This document shows positions 10,684-22,518 of a DNA stretch of 64,000 bases, piece after piece; position 1 is the first letter of the stretch; the number at the start of each line of letters is the position of its first letter. The notes below the pieces were generated by a model. The model saw nothing but the letters and a program-made list of their open reading frames with translations. It was not told the DNA's origin and searched no databases. Position numbers and translations under genes: made by a program. Source of the stretch: Rana temporaria (lineage: Eukaryota > Chordata > Amphibia > Anura > Ranidae); assembly GCF_905171775.1 (NCBI RefSeq), contig NC_053494.1, positions 162,348,101 through 162,412,100 on the forward strand. Reading direction: 5' to 3'.

Positions 10684-11462
10684 CACTTGTGCAGCCACTT
10701 GTGCCAACACCCGCAGCCACTTGTGCCACCATAAATTGTCGCCACTGTGCCCATCACACGCAGCCACTGTGCCAATCACACGCAGCCACTGTTCCCATCA
10801 AAGGCATCCACTGTGCCAATCACACGCAGCCACTGTGCAATCAATTGTTGCCACTGTTCCAAAATGCAGCCACTGTGCCAATCACACGCAGCCACTGTGC
10901 AATCAATTGTTGCCACTGTTCCCAAACGCAGCCACTGTGCCAATCACACGCAGCCCACTGTGCCAATCACACGCAGCCACTGTGCCAATCACACGCAGCC
11001 ACTGTGCCCATCAAACGCAGCCACTGTGCCAATCACACGCAGCCACTGTGCAATCAATTGTCGCCACTGTTCCCAAACGCAGCCACTGTGCCAATCACAC
11101 GCAGCCACTGTGCCAATCACACGCAGCCACTGTGCCAATCACACGCAGCCACTGTGCCAATCAAATGCAGCCACTGTGCCCATCAAACGCAGCCACTGTG
11201 CCCAATAACACGCAGCCACTGTGCCAATAACACGCAGCCACTGTGCCAATAACACGCAGCCACTCTGCCCATCACACGCAGCCACTGTGCCAATCACACG
11301 CAGCCACTGTGGCCCATCAAACGCAGCCACTGTGCCATCACATGCAGCCACTGTGCCAACACACGCAGTCACTGTGCCATCAATTGTTGCCACTGTGCCC
11401 ATCACATGCAGGCCACTGTGCCATCACACGCAGCCACTGTGCCATCACATGCAGGCCCACTG
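10684..11462. repeat. 22-bp minisatellite, about 35 copies
   Basis: Tandem copies of CACGCAGCCACTGTGCCAAT plus two more bases (22-bp period), with variants reading CCCATCAAA or CAATAAC. Some copies contain an ATCAATTGTTGCCACTG variant. It lies wholly inside the hAT element. Confidence 0.95.
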
Positions 11463-11502
11463 TTTTAATCAATTGTTATTGATTAAACAGTGGCTGCCTG
11501 TC

Positions 11503-11938
11503 CCCAGCGTCTTGTCCCCCTCCTGTGTCATGTCCCAGCTGTCTGTCCCCCTCCTGTGCCATGTCCCCAGCCTCTGTCCCCCTCCTGTGTCATGTCCCCA
11601 GCCTCTGTCCCCCTCCAATGTCATGTCCCCAGCCTCTGTCCCCCTCCTGTGTCATGTCCCCAGCCTCTGTTCCCCTCTGTGTCATGTCCCAGCCTCTGTC
11701 CCCCCTTCCTGTGTCATGTCCCCAGCCTCTGTCCCCCTCCTGTGTCATTCCCCAGCCTCTGTCCCCTCCTGTGTCATGTCCCCAGCCTCTGTCCCCCTCC
11801 TGTGTCATGTCCCCAGCCTCTGTCCCCTCCTGTGTCATGTCCCCAGCCTCTGCACCCCTTCCTGTGTCATGTCCCCAGCCTCTGTCCCCCCTCCTGTGCC
11901 ATGTCCCCAGCCTCTGTCCCCCTCCTGTGCCATGTCTA
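11503..11938. repeat. 31-bp minisatellite, about 14 copies
   Basis: Tandem copies of TGTCCCCAGCCTCTGTCCCC followed by CTCCTGTGTCA (31-bp period), with one- or two-base length variants. It is strongly strand-asymmetric (pyrimidine-rich on the plus strand). It starts about 40 bases after the 22-bp array, inside the same hAT element. Confidence 0.95.
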
Positions 11939-12108
11939 TAACAAGTACTCGTACCAGTTGTCCAACAATGATATTTACAGCTTTTATAAAGAAATACAAT
12001 TGATTTTATGCAGTATTGAGTTTAGCCTTTTGGCCCGGCCCCTCCAAAATATTTTTAGTTTCTCATGTGGCCCCATCGAAAAAATAATTGCCCACCCCTG
12101 CCTTATGG

Positions 12109-13333
12109 GATAGGACAATACCAGTTTCATAGAAGTGATTGAGAAACAAAGAGACAATGTAAAGAGATGTTTGTATAGTATATTCTCATGTTCGCACAGG
12201 GTATTAAATATAACCAAAGTCAAAACATCATATGTATACAGTAAAATGACTAATTGCACTGTATTGTGGAGAAAAAAAGACGCGCAAAGTTCAGCAGACA
12301 AGGTTAAGTTTTAATATGCTGTAGTCAAGAATAAACCCTGTATAGATGCCAGAATTCTAAATACAACCTCCAGCCTAATAAAAAGTGGAATGCAGCTACA
12401 ATCACTTAATATAACGAAAGATGAGAAAACGTTTTAAATCACCTGGCCTTTTATAGGGCTAAAATTGTTTCATAAATAGAAAGGTAAGAAGAACCAGTTT
12501 GAATTAGGTTTACACACACAACCTCATTTGTTACTTGAACATATAGAAAGACATCTATGAAAACATATAGATTTACCATGTTTCAGTATGGATATAGCCA
12601 TACCTTTTTTTTTGTAAGGGGGTGGGGTATGATGCTGAGAATGGATTGATCATTCAACGGAAGCCGAAAAAACAAATGTAGTCTCTAGTTGGAAAAAATG
12701 ACCACAGTGGGTAGGTAGCAATCATTAGTGATTCCATGGGTGAAAATGAATCCAGCTAGCAGAGACAAATAGGTAACATTGAGTGAAGGTTAGCTGTCCT
12801 TAAAATTAATATGAGACCAGGCCATTTAAAAAAGAAAAAAAAAAAAAGAAAAGTTTTTACTAATGCAATAGGCATATGGGTTAGATTGGTTAAAATAGTG
12901 AAGCCGAGTCCGTCCTAGCTCTTAAACAGGGTGTCGATTTCAGTTTTAGCCTTAATGGGTGGTAGTCAGCCCAAGCTGATTAAAGGGTAACTTAAACTTT
13001 TGTTGAGAAAATAACATTCCTCTCTGGGCAATCCTATTGGGAGTATATAACCAAAAATTTAATTTTGTTACAGGGAGATGCCAAAAATCTGATTTGTATG
13101 TTAGTGCAGGACTTCTGATAAAATCAGTGAACCAATCACACAAGCAGAAAAATTTATGTTTCTGGGGGGCGTTCTGTATGCATTCTGTGTACAGAACACA
13201 TCCAGGTAGCCATATTGCACTGCATTTTACAGAAAATTACAGAGCTGCAGATTGAAAAGACAAGGTCATTTACAATATGACTTGCGTCACAATTGTATAT
13301 GCTATATTATTTTTGTATCTGTATTTTTTTCCA
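12109..13333. other. No gene seen
   Basis: Ordinary AT-rich sequence with an A-rich run near 12829-12852. No reading frame with recognisable motifs on either strand. Confidence 0.5.
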
Positions 13334-13337
13334 TTAA

Positions 13338-14332
13338 CCAGTTGAGATCCGCGCTATGGTCGAAAGACGTCCACAGCGCGGCTCTCAACTGCCGGGTGGA
13401 CGTCTATGGACGTCCTGCTGTTGTTGTTCCAAGGTGCGCGCCGCTGGGGAGCGCAGCGGGGAAACAACGTGCCCGGCGCATCGCTCGAGAGCCGATGCGA
13501 GTGCCTGGCGGCCCGCGATGTCTGCCAGACACTCGCGATCGTCGGTAAACACAGCAGGACGTGGAGCTCTGTGTGTAAACACAGAGCTCCACGTGCTGTG
13601 AGGGAGAGAGGAGACCGATGCTGTGTCTCTTTACATAGAGACACAGCTCGGTCACCTCCCCCAGTCACCCCCCTCCCCCCCACACAGTAAGAACACAATG
13701 AGGGAATACATTTAACCCTTTCCTCACCCCCCTAGTGTTAACCCCTTCACTGCCAGTCACATTTATACAGTAATTAGTGCATTTTTATAGCACTGATCGC
13801 TGTATAAATGTGAATGGTCCCAAAATTGTGTCAAAAGTGTCCGATACGTCCGTCGCAATATCGCAGCCCTGCCAAAAAAAATCGCAAATCGCCGTCATTA
13901 CTAGTAAAAAAAAACAAAAAAAAAAACATAAATCTATCCCCCATTTCGTAGGCACTATAACTTTTGCGCAAACCAGTCGCTTATTGCGATTATTTTTTTT
14001 TTTTTACAAAAATACGTCGAAAAATACGTTTCGGCCTTAACTGAGAAAAAAAATAGTTTTTTTAAAAAAAAATTGGGATATTTATTAAAGTAAAAAATAT
14101 TTTTTTTTTTTTAAATTGTCGCTCTTTTTTGTTTATAGCGCAAAAAAATAAAAACCGCAGAGGTGATCAAATACCACCAAAATAAAGCTCTATTTGTGGG
14201 AAAAAAAGGACGCCAATTTTGTTCGGGAGCCACGTCGCACGACCGCGCAATTGTCAGTTAAAGCGACGCAGTCCTGGAAGCTGAAATTTCGCCTGGAAAC
14301 GAAAGGGGTTTATGTGCCCAGTAAGCAAGTGG
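13338..14332 (-). mobile_element. TTAA-flanked piggyBac-type non-autonomous element
   Basis: TTAA at 13334-13337 and 14333-14336 flank a 995-bp element beginning CCAGTTG and ending GCAAGTGG. It belongs to the family that also occurs at 17616-18485 and 29602-30529; landmarks include TGTCAGTTAAAGCGACGCAG, GGACGCCAATTTTGTTC and the run of homopolymer-rich AT sequence. It lies opposite to the other two. Two internal hairpins occur, one with arms CGTGGAGCTCTGTGT near 13559-13592, one with arms CTGTGTCTCT near 13620-13646. No transposase frame. Confidence 0.85.
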
Positions 14333-14336
14333 TTAA

Positions 14337-15536
14337 AGTAGAGTTACCTTTAATAGTTTGCTTGTCCACCTGGTTTTCTCTTAGCTCAGTGTTGCTGTTG
14401 TTTCTCTAAGATGCCAGCAATAGTATGAAATGCCTCAGTGATTCTGAGTTATGAATAATTAGGTTTTCTCTAGCCAACCAATAGGAGGTTTATTACACTG
14501 GTTCATGCTGGGGGAGGATATAAATATTTGAAGTAGACCATGTGCGCGCTCTCTTTCCCTGGGCTGCAGCCTGGGAAGGTGCTGCAGAATGTTCTGAATT
14601 TTTAGTTCATAGCCTGTGCAAGGCATAGCTGTACAAGCTCTGTGCTGGGAGTTAGGCTGCAAGTGGTCTTCAGAAGCTGTCCTGTCTGGACTAGAAAAAT
14701 ATTTGAAAAGGACACAAAGTGATTGGTGCCCAATGTTTTTCTCAGTCCCCCACCTTTCATGGACTTAGCCGTGGGAAAATGCTAGCCATCCTTGTTTATG
14801 TGGTACTTCCAACTTGCCTTTGAGGGTTAGGTGGTTCTACAATAGAATATATGAAATGATCTAGTAGACTCTTTTATTGACGCTACAAATACAGGTATGT
14901 ACAGAGCTTTCTGTTAAATAATTTATATTTTAAAAAGTATAAAAAATAAAATAATTTGTCAATGTTGTTTCAGTTTTATCTTTATACTACATTGTTTTGT
15001 GTTTTTTTTTTTTATTTCAATTCTTAAATTACTAATTAGGCAGTGTTTATCAGCAACGTATTATGTATCATTTTTCTACATTCCTTTAGTTGCTGCACAT
15101 GTTACTCTAAAGAAGTCAAATAAATAAATGCAACATACTACACTATAAGATTTCATTTCCTCTATTTGATCAGACTTATGAGTGACGCACCAGTCTTGAC
15201 AACTAGACACGTTACATCATCAGCCATCTAGGAAGAGAGAGAAGATCCACTCAACACCCCCTCACAAGCATAAAGGGTGTTAGACCTCATGTCCATCAGC
15301 TGGGGGTCTATTTTTTCTGGTGAGTAAGGGCACAAGAGGGATCTGCAACACTTCACAGCATGAGATTTTCTGGAGCACTTTAGCATTTTTTTGTATTAAT
15401 ATTTTGAGCATGGAACAGTGGCAGAACAACATGGTCTGAAAAGCCGCACTTGCGACCGGTCCCTGGCATCCCACCACTGTCGGGGGCCCCAGCAGGGTTG
15501 CTAGTCCCAGGGCTCTGAGCTGAGGGCATCTCTCTA
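14337..15536. other. No gene seen
   Basis: AT-rich sequence with short homopolymer runs. No motif-bearing frame. Confidence 0.5.
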
Positions 15537-15537
15537 A

Positions 15538-15912
15538 TGCCGTGTAAACACGATCGGAGTATCCGATGGTCTAAAATCCGATAGATTTTTTCATTGAAAT
15601 TCCGTTCAAGCTGTCTTGCATACACATTGTCAGACTAAATTCCGATCATCCAAACACGGTGACGTAAAACACTACGACGAGCCGAGAAAAAATGAATTTC
15701 AATGCTTCCGAGCATGAGTCAACTTGATTCTGAGCATGCATGGATTTTTCTCCGACGGAATTCCACACAGACGATCGGAATTTCCCATCCGAATTTTTTC
15801 CATCGGAAGAATTTAAACATGTTCTAGTTTTTTAACTCCGATGGAGAAAAGTCTGATGGGTCTCACACACGATCGGAATTTCCCATGAAACAAGTCCATC
15901 GAAATCCGGCAT
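15538..15912. mobile_element. MITE of the CCGTGTACACACGATCGG family
   Basis: Begins TGCCGTGTAAACACGATCGG and contains GTGACGTAAAACACTACGACG and GAGCATGCATGGATTTTT. These align block by block with the element at 48319-48683. The right end is diverged. Repeated CCGATNGGAA-like words on both strands give it an internally palindromic structure. Confidence 0.7.
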
Positions 15913-16083
15913 CATACAGCACAGAACTGGCTTGACAGCTCTCACTCCACTTCCCTCCCACAGAGGGGAAAGGAGACAGCCAATCTGCACCGGGGAAGTG
16001 TGCTTCCTTGATCAAATGCAGCTTTCAGCTCAGAGCCCTGCTGAAGAGGCAGGTGGCATTGATGAGCACTTATAGGTGGCACA

Positions 16084-16093
16084 GTATATATAT

Positions 16094-16164
<71 letters not shown>
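16084..16164. repeat. (TAGA)n microsatellite
   Basis: About 17 uninterrupted GATA/TAGA units after a short TATATATA run. Confidence 0.97.
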
Positions 16165-17611
16165 TCAGTATATTTAGTTTTTTGTTTTTTTTTACACAAC
16201 CAACACTGTCTTATTATTTAAATAATGGGGAGACATTTTTTTGGCACTGGAACAGGTCTGGGATCATAAAAATGAACTGACCTAACCCTTTAGAGCCGTT
16301 CGAAGACTAAAAAAAAACAAAAAAAAAAACAGCTTTATATTGCCTTCCCCTGTTGATTTCAATAAATATTAAGTTTTGCTGAAATCTCTTGATTTTCACA
16401 GAAATTTTAGCAAATTGAAAGCTATTGATTTCAACTAGTCAAAAATTGCGTGAGCAGTTTGACATTCTCTTTTGTCTAAGAATTAGCAAAATTAGATATA
16501 GATAATGTAACACGGAGACTGTTCGCTTCATAATGGTTGTAGCAAGCAGACAGATTTGGGAACTACAATCCCAAAACTTTATGTAAAAGTAAAAGGTGAG
16601 TTTTCAGTTGTCCAGCCTCTGAAGTAACAGATGTAGATGACGTCACACATCAAAGAAATATGTGTGCTAAGCATTCCCTTATAGTGACACTCATCATTGC
16701 GTTGCAGAGTAGTTATTTCAAACTCTGAAAATTGTAATCTCGCTGTTTACGACATATTTTTAGCAGTACTGTAAATTCATCTAATTGTATTCTCTCAGCT
16801 TTGTCTTCAGGCCTTATCATCCATTACAGATCTGAATCAGTTTGCGAGATTGCATTTGCAATTTTAAATAGAAGACACTTCTATAACTCTGAAAGTGCAA
16901 TCTTGCCAAAGAATTAATCAGTGACAGCTAAGAGGCAATGCATTTAGAATCAATTTTATAGTACAATTGGCAATAGATCAATATAACTTTATAGTCTGCG
17001 TTTGGAATCAATTTCAGTTTTGAAGTTCAGACTGGATTTGTTTGAAAGATCAGCCATCATTTAGCTATTACTCATTACTCTTTTGTAGATTGATTCATTA
17101 TCTTCTACCCTGTGGAACCATTACAGTTCTTTTTATGACTCAAGTTATTCTTACAGGGAGATATTCATGTAACCATCAAATTGAAGCAAGTGAAACAATT
17201 TGCTGATTGCTTTAGGGGATTTATGGGTTTCCACTAAAGCAATTATGTGGGCACTGTTTACTTTTACTGATTTATTTTAAAGGTGTGAGTGAATATTCTG
17301 TTGAAGGCTGACAATGAAACCGACACAGTATTACTGATCCTAACAAACAGGATGAGATTAAATGTGGTCACACATAGACAATTCCCAGAGCAAATTGTGA
17401 TACCCTTTAGTAACTACTTCCCAATTGTTCAGATTTTGGCAAGGCTGGGTGAGAGGAAATAGATGATTTGAAGTGCATAAGCATTCTTGGGGGTGTCTCC
17501 TGGATATCCCTGTGTCATTACCATGATAGCACAAATGATGACAGATCGTTTACCATATTTAGAATACTACCATATACACTGGTACTGTAGATCAGTAATG
17601 TTACAGGGAAC
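16165..17611. other. No gene seen
   Basis: AT-rich, apparently low-copy sequence. Short frames only. Confidence 0.5.
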
Positions 17612-17615
17612 TTAA

Positions 17616-18485
17616 CTACTTAAGCCCCGGACCATATTGCTGGTCAAAGACCAGAGCACTTTTTTGCGATTCGGCATTGCGTCGCTTTAACTGACAATTG
17701 CGCAGTCATGCGACGTGGCTCCCAAACAAAATTGGCATCCTTTTTTTCACACAAATAGAGCTTTCTTTTGGTGGTATTTAATCACCTCTGCGGTTTTTAG
17801 TTTTTGCGCTATAAACAAAAATAGAGCGACAATTTAAAAAAAAAAATATTTTTTACTTTTTACCATAATAAATATCCCCCAAAAATATATAAAAAAACAT
17901 TTTTTTTCCTCAGTTTAGACCCATTCGTATTCTTCTACATATTTTTCATAAAAAATCGCAATAAGCGTTTATTGATTGGTTTGCGCAAAAGTTATAGCGT
18001 TTACAAAATAGGGGGTAGTTTTATGGCATTTTTATTAATATTTTTGTTTTACTAGTAATAGCGGCGATCAGCATTTTTTTTCGGTACTGTGACATTATGG
18101 CGGACAACTTCGGACACTTTTCACACATTTTTGGGACCATTGGCATTTTTTTAGCGATCAGTGCTATAAAAATGCATTGGATTACTATAAAAATGCCACT
18201 GGCAGGGAAGGGGTTAACACTAGGGGGCGGGGAAGGGGTTAAGTATGTTCCCTGGCTGTGTTCTAACTGAAGGGGGGTGGACTCACTAGGGGAAATGACT
18301 GATCGCTGTTCATACATTGTTTGAACAGACGGTCAGGCATTTCTCCCCTGACAGGACCGTTTACACACACAGCTCCCGTTTCTCGCTCTGTAACGAGCGA
18401 TCGCGGGTGTGACGTAGAGCTACGGGCTATCGCGCAGGAGAGCCAACCTGCTGCCGTAGAACTGCGGCGGCTGGTCGGCATTTAG
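17616..18485 (+). mobile_element. TTAA-flanked piggyBac-type non-autonomous element
   Basis: TTAA at 17612-17615 and 18486-18489 flank 870 bp. Family landmarks in order: TTTTTTGCGATTCGGCATTG, CGTCGCTTTAACTGACAATT, GCTTTCTTTTGGTGGTATTT, TTGCGCAAAAGTTATAGCG and AGGGAAGGGGTTAAC. These match the copy nested in the Tc1 element at 29602-30529. The terminal CCACTT/AAGTGG repeats are partly eroded here. Confidence 0.85.
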
Positions 18486-18489
18486 TTAA

Positions 18490-19213
18490 GAGAGCCCCTC
18501 TCTCTCCAGAATTCCCTGCATTTGCTTGCCAGGAAGGTATGAGGAAAGGCGTTTTAGAACATCTGCCATATTGTTGGATACATTGTAGTTAAAGTTGTAC
18601 TCTGGTCAGTTTACAAAAAAATGGCACGTGGGTCCCCACAGTCTTTGACTGTCAAATGCCAGATTCTCAATGAACTTCATTATCATTCCTGGAAATAAGG
18701 GGTACCGAGGACTCTGGGAATATTATCATCTTGTACAGTCCATTGGGTGTGGTACCCCTTTTTTAGAGACCCTTTCAAAGCACTCCCCAATGGTAAATGG
18801 CATGTTGACTGATATGCCACCCACATAATAACCCAAATTCCTAGTGTCTTAGGTAGGTAGCATTGAGTTTAAAAGATTGAAGATTTAAATTAACCCTGCA
18901 GCTGCTAAAGTGGTATAAAACAGTTTTAGTGCTATGAGAGCACATTTGCCGGCCAAGCAGCTGCTATACTTAATTACTGTATTTTAGACTTTAGCTGGCT
19001 GTCACATGTGCTATGCTCACATTTACTGCAAATATAAAAAGTGAATGTATGGTAAATGTTGGTGAACTAGCTTCAAATTTCTTGAAATAGTTACCAGTTA
19101 TTTTGGTGTGAATGTATACAGCTAACCCCAACCATGATTTGAAAAAAAAGTAACAAATCCACTAACATATCAAACAATTCTCAGCTGTAAACATCAATAA
19201 GCTCAAATAAACA
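18490..19213. other. No gene seen
   Basis: Unremarkable AT-rich sequence between two transposons. Confidence 0.5.
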
Positions 19214-20389
19214 TACAGTATCACACAAAAGTGAGTACACCCCCACACGTTTTAGTAAATATTTTATTATATCTTTTCAAGTGACAACACTGAAGAAATT
19301 ACACTTTAGTACAATGTAAAGTAGTGAGTGTACAGCTTGTATAACAGTGTACATTTGCTGTCCCCTCAACATAACTCAATACACAGCAATTAATGTCCAA
19401 AACCGCTGGCAATAAAAAGTGAGTACACCCCTAAGTGAAAATGTCCAAATTGGGCCCAATTAGACATTTTCCCTCCCCAGTGTCATGTGACTCATTAAAG
19501 TTACAAGGTCTCAGGTGTAAATGGGGAGCAGGTGTGTTAAATTTGGTGTTATCGCTCTCACTCTCTTATACTGGTCACTGGAAGTTCAATATGGCACCGC
19601 ATGGCAAATAACTCTCTAAAGATCTGAAAAAAATAATTGTTGCTTTACATAAATATGACCTAGGCTATGAGAAGATTGCCAAGACCCTGAAACTGAGATG
19701 CAGTATGGTGGCCAATACCATACTGTGGTTTAACAGGACAGGTTCCATTCAGCACAGGCCTCGCCATGGTTGACCAAAGTAGTTGAGTGAACGTGCTCAG
19801 CGTCAAATCCAGAGGTTATCTTTGAGAAATAGATGTATGAGTGCTGCCAGCTGCCAGAGGTTGAAGGGGTGGGGGGTCAGCCTGCCAGTGCTCAGACCAT
19901 ACGTCACACACTGCATCAAAGTGGTCTGCATGGCTGTTGTGCCAGAAGGAAGCCTCTTCTAAAGATGATGCACAAGAAAGCCTGCAAACAGTTTTCTAAA
20001 GACAAGCAGACTATGGACATGGCTTATAGGAACCATGTCCTGTGGTCTGATGAGACCAAGATAAACTTATTTATGTTCTGATGGTATCAAGCGTGAGTGG
20101 CGGCAACTTGGTGAGGAGTACAAAGGCAAGCGTGTCTTGCCTACAGTTAAGCATGGTGGTGGGAGAGTCATGGTCTGGGGCTGCATGAGTGTTGCCAGCA
20201 CTGGGAGCTACAGTTCATTGAGGGAACCATGAATGCCAACATGTACTGTGACATACTGAAGCTGAGCATGATCCCCCTCTCTTTGGAGACTAGGCCGCAG
20301 GGCAGTATTCCAACATGATAACGACCCCAAATACACCTCCAAGGCAACCACTGCCTTGCTAAAGAAGTTAAGGGTAAAGGTGATGGACT

Positions 20390-21699
20390 TATGATATATG
20401 AAAAAGGGGTTTGATGGCGCTGTCCAGATGTGAAGAGAGGGGGGTGAAGAGAATGGTAAAATCCCAGGAACAGATGTTTCTATGTCGGGTATCCTATAGC
20501 AGGGCTAGCTCCTATGTAGTGTGAGCTCCCTGTAATAAAAATAACCGTCAGAGATGTGTGTGTTCCCTTGATGTGGAGTACCCTTATTCTGACAAACAGT
20601 GAATAGAGAAATACCTATGACGTGACCACTAGCCTCAATGGGGGCCCAGATAGGTTAAATGAGGTTAAGTGGAATATCCCTCTAGAGATACGGTTCGAGA
20701 TGCACTCTGCAAAAGCATGTACAGTGCAGTGTCAGGATCCTGTGCAGTCTGGTAAGTGAGTTGATGAAACTAAATATTGTAGTGAGAGCCTCCTGTGCCC
20801 TGATGTACTGCGAGTGAATAACAACTTGTGCAGTGCAGTGTCAGGATCCTGTGCAGTCAAGTAAGTGAGTTAATGAAACTAAATATATGTAGTGAGAGCC
20901 TCCTGTGCTCTGATGTACTACAAGTGAATGATATGTATATAATGTGAAAAAAACACAAATGTGCCACAATGTGAAATTTATAAAGGTGCAAGCATCAAAT
21001 GATATAAACTGTAAAAAATCACAGCAAAAGCCTGATTGGGCACTATTGAAGAGATATGAATAAATCAAATAAGACTCATGCTTTCCAAAAATCCTGGCAG
21101 TTAACAAGAAGTGCTGGTAAACTAAATCACCAATGTTCAAAGTAACATAAACATTTAAATGAAATGAAATTAATTAATTAAAGTGAAGTAAAATGATAAG
21201 GTGCAGTCTTCCAGTGCAGCTGTTCAAAATACTGTCAAAAGGTGATTTTTGTGCTCCTCTTTGGGTCCCCACTCACCATATGTATCTACCCCAGAAGGGG
21301 TGAAAGGCAGATGGTGATGGGACGATGAAGCCTTTCCTCTCACAGATGGAAGATTTCCCTGCTGTTGTTCCGACCAGTGTTGATCCATCGTACAGGTCCT
21401 GAGGGGTATGTTCCCATAACAGCGTGTCACAGCGTGTCACTCGGATGAATAAAATGCCCACATAGTGTAGTATTTAAAATCCAGGAAGTCATTTATTTTA
21501 AAAAAATAACATGAATAAAAAATATAATGGTCCCAAGTGGATCTGGGTATCATACAAATAAAACAATATGAGCCGTCAAAAGTGGGCTGGGGATGCGTGG
21601 TGTTGATAGCTAGCATGCCTCTACCGCAATTCTCTATGCCGGCTGAGACGTAAGGCGTGCGTGCTGGTCAACTGACGCGTTTCGTCATGTGACTTTTTC
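20390..21699 (-). mobile_element. Nested retroelement-like insertion with 14-bp target duplication
   Basis: AAAGGTGATGGACT occurs at 20376-20389 and again at 21700-21713, bracketing 1310 bp of non-coding DNA within the transposase gene. A target duplication this long points to target-primed retrotransposition, not a Tc1, hAT or piggyBac event. On the minus strand the insertion starts with a hammerhead-like sequence (GTC stem, GACGAAACGCGTC, 21672-21699) and ends AT-rich. I cannot see a protein domain. A Penelope-like origin is possible but unproven. Confidence 0.75.
20722..20936. repeat. 109-bp tandem duplication
   Basis: CAGTGCAGTGTCAGGATCCT starts at 20722 and again at 20831. The sequences that follow match closely through GTGAGAGCCTCCTGTG and CTGATGTACT. 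Two copies lie inside the nested insertion. Confidence 0.9.
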
Positions 21700-21831
21700 A
21701 AAGGTGATGGACTGGCTAAGCATATCTCCAGACCTAAACCCTATTGAGCATCTGTGGGGCATCCTCAAATGAAAAGTGGAGGAGCGTCAGGTCTCTAACA
21801 TCCAACACCTCTGTGATGTCATCATGGAGGA

Positions 21832-22518
21832 TTAACAAAAAACAACTGTCACTGCCCCTACCTATGACTGGTCTTCACAACAAGGAGCATTGGAAGGGCG
21901 GACACATGTCAATAAAAACACAAAATAACCAATCTCAACTTACCAACCAGTCAGCAACCAACCAAATTCACCTGTCATAACAGGGGTTTAGTTGCACGCT
22001 TTTGCAAATACATGTGTAAGCTGCAGGCCCCGTCAAGGCTCCCTGTGTACTGCAGTCCTAACTCTAAAATGTAAAGTCTCCTCAATGGAAGCACATGTAT
22101 GCTGATGGATAGATGAAGGGCAGATGACTGGAGGGACCCCAAACCTCCTTAAAGGAACAGGGGCACACTAAACACCCAGCACATAGAAGCAAAGGTGCTA
22201 GTGCGTTGCCTGACCACAATGATAACAATACAAAAAACAACTGTCACTACCCCTACCTATGACTGGTCTTCACAGCAAGGACCATTGGAAGGGTGGACGC
22301 ATGTCAATAAACACACAGAATAACCAAGATCAACTTACCAACCATTCAGCAACCAACCAAATTCACCTGTCTAACAGTGTGTTAAAAACAGGGGTTTAGT
22401 TGCATGCATTTGCAAATACATGCGTAAGCTGCAGGTCCCGTCAAGGCTCCCTGTGTACTGCAGTCCTAACTCTAAAATGTAAAGTCTCCTCAATGAAAGC
22501 ACATGTTTTTGTATTGTT
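21832..22518. mobile_element. Nested insertion with internal direct repeats and 11-bp target duplication
   Basis: ATCATGGAGGA at 21821-21831 and 22519-22529 brackets 687 bp inserted in the transposase gene. Two direct repeats of about 265-277 bp (21836-22099 and 22231-22507) share landmarks such as CAACTGTCACT, CAACCAACCAAATTCACCTG and CTAACTCTAAAATGTAAAGT. They flank a 131-bp middle. AACAATACAAAAA occurs before the second repeat and inverted at the right end. The structure resembles a miniature terminal-repeat element, but the 11-bp target duplication is too long for an LTR integrase. Confidence 0.75.

Larger units (their letters stand above)
8580..12100. mobile_element. hAT-type non-autonomous element, 3.5 kb
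   Basis: The element begins CAGACCTGGCAAACT and ends TTGCCCACCCCTG, which are imperfect inverted termini of the CAGNGGTGGGCAA kind. An exact 8-bp duplication, CCTTATGG, flanks it at 8572-8579 and 12101-12108. Both marks identify a hAT insertion. Inside are a 240-bp palindrome and two minisatellites, and no transposase reading frame is visible. The long proline/histidine/serine-rich frames between 10667 and 12003 are read-throughs of the minisatellites. Confidence 0.9.

Noticed and set aside
10667..12003. Long frames rich in His, Ser, Pro and Cys (up to 260 aa)
   Set aside because: They exist in all three frames because the 22-bp and 31-bp repeats lack stops. No domain and no codon bias beyond the repeat.
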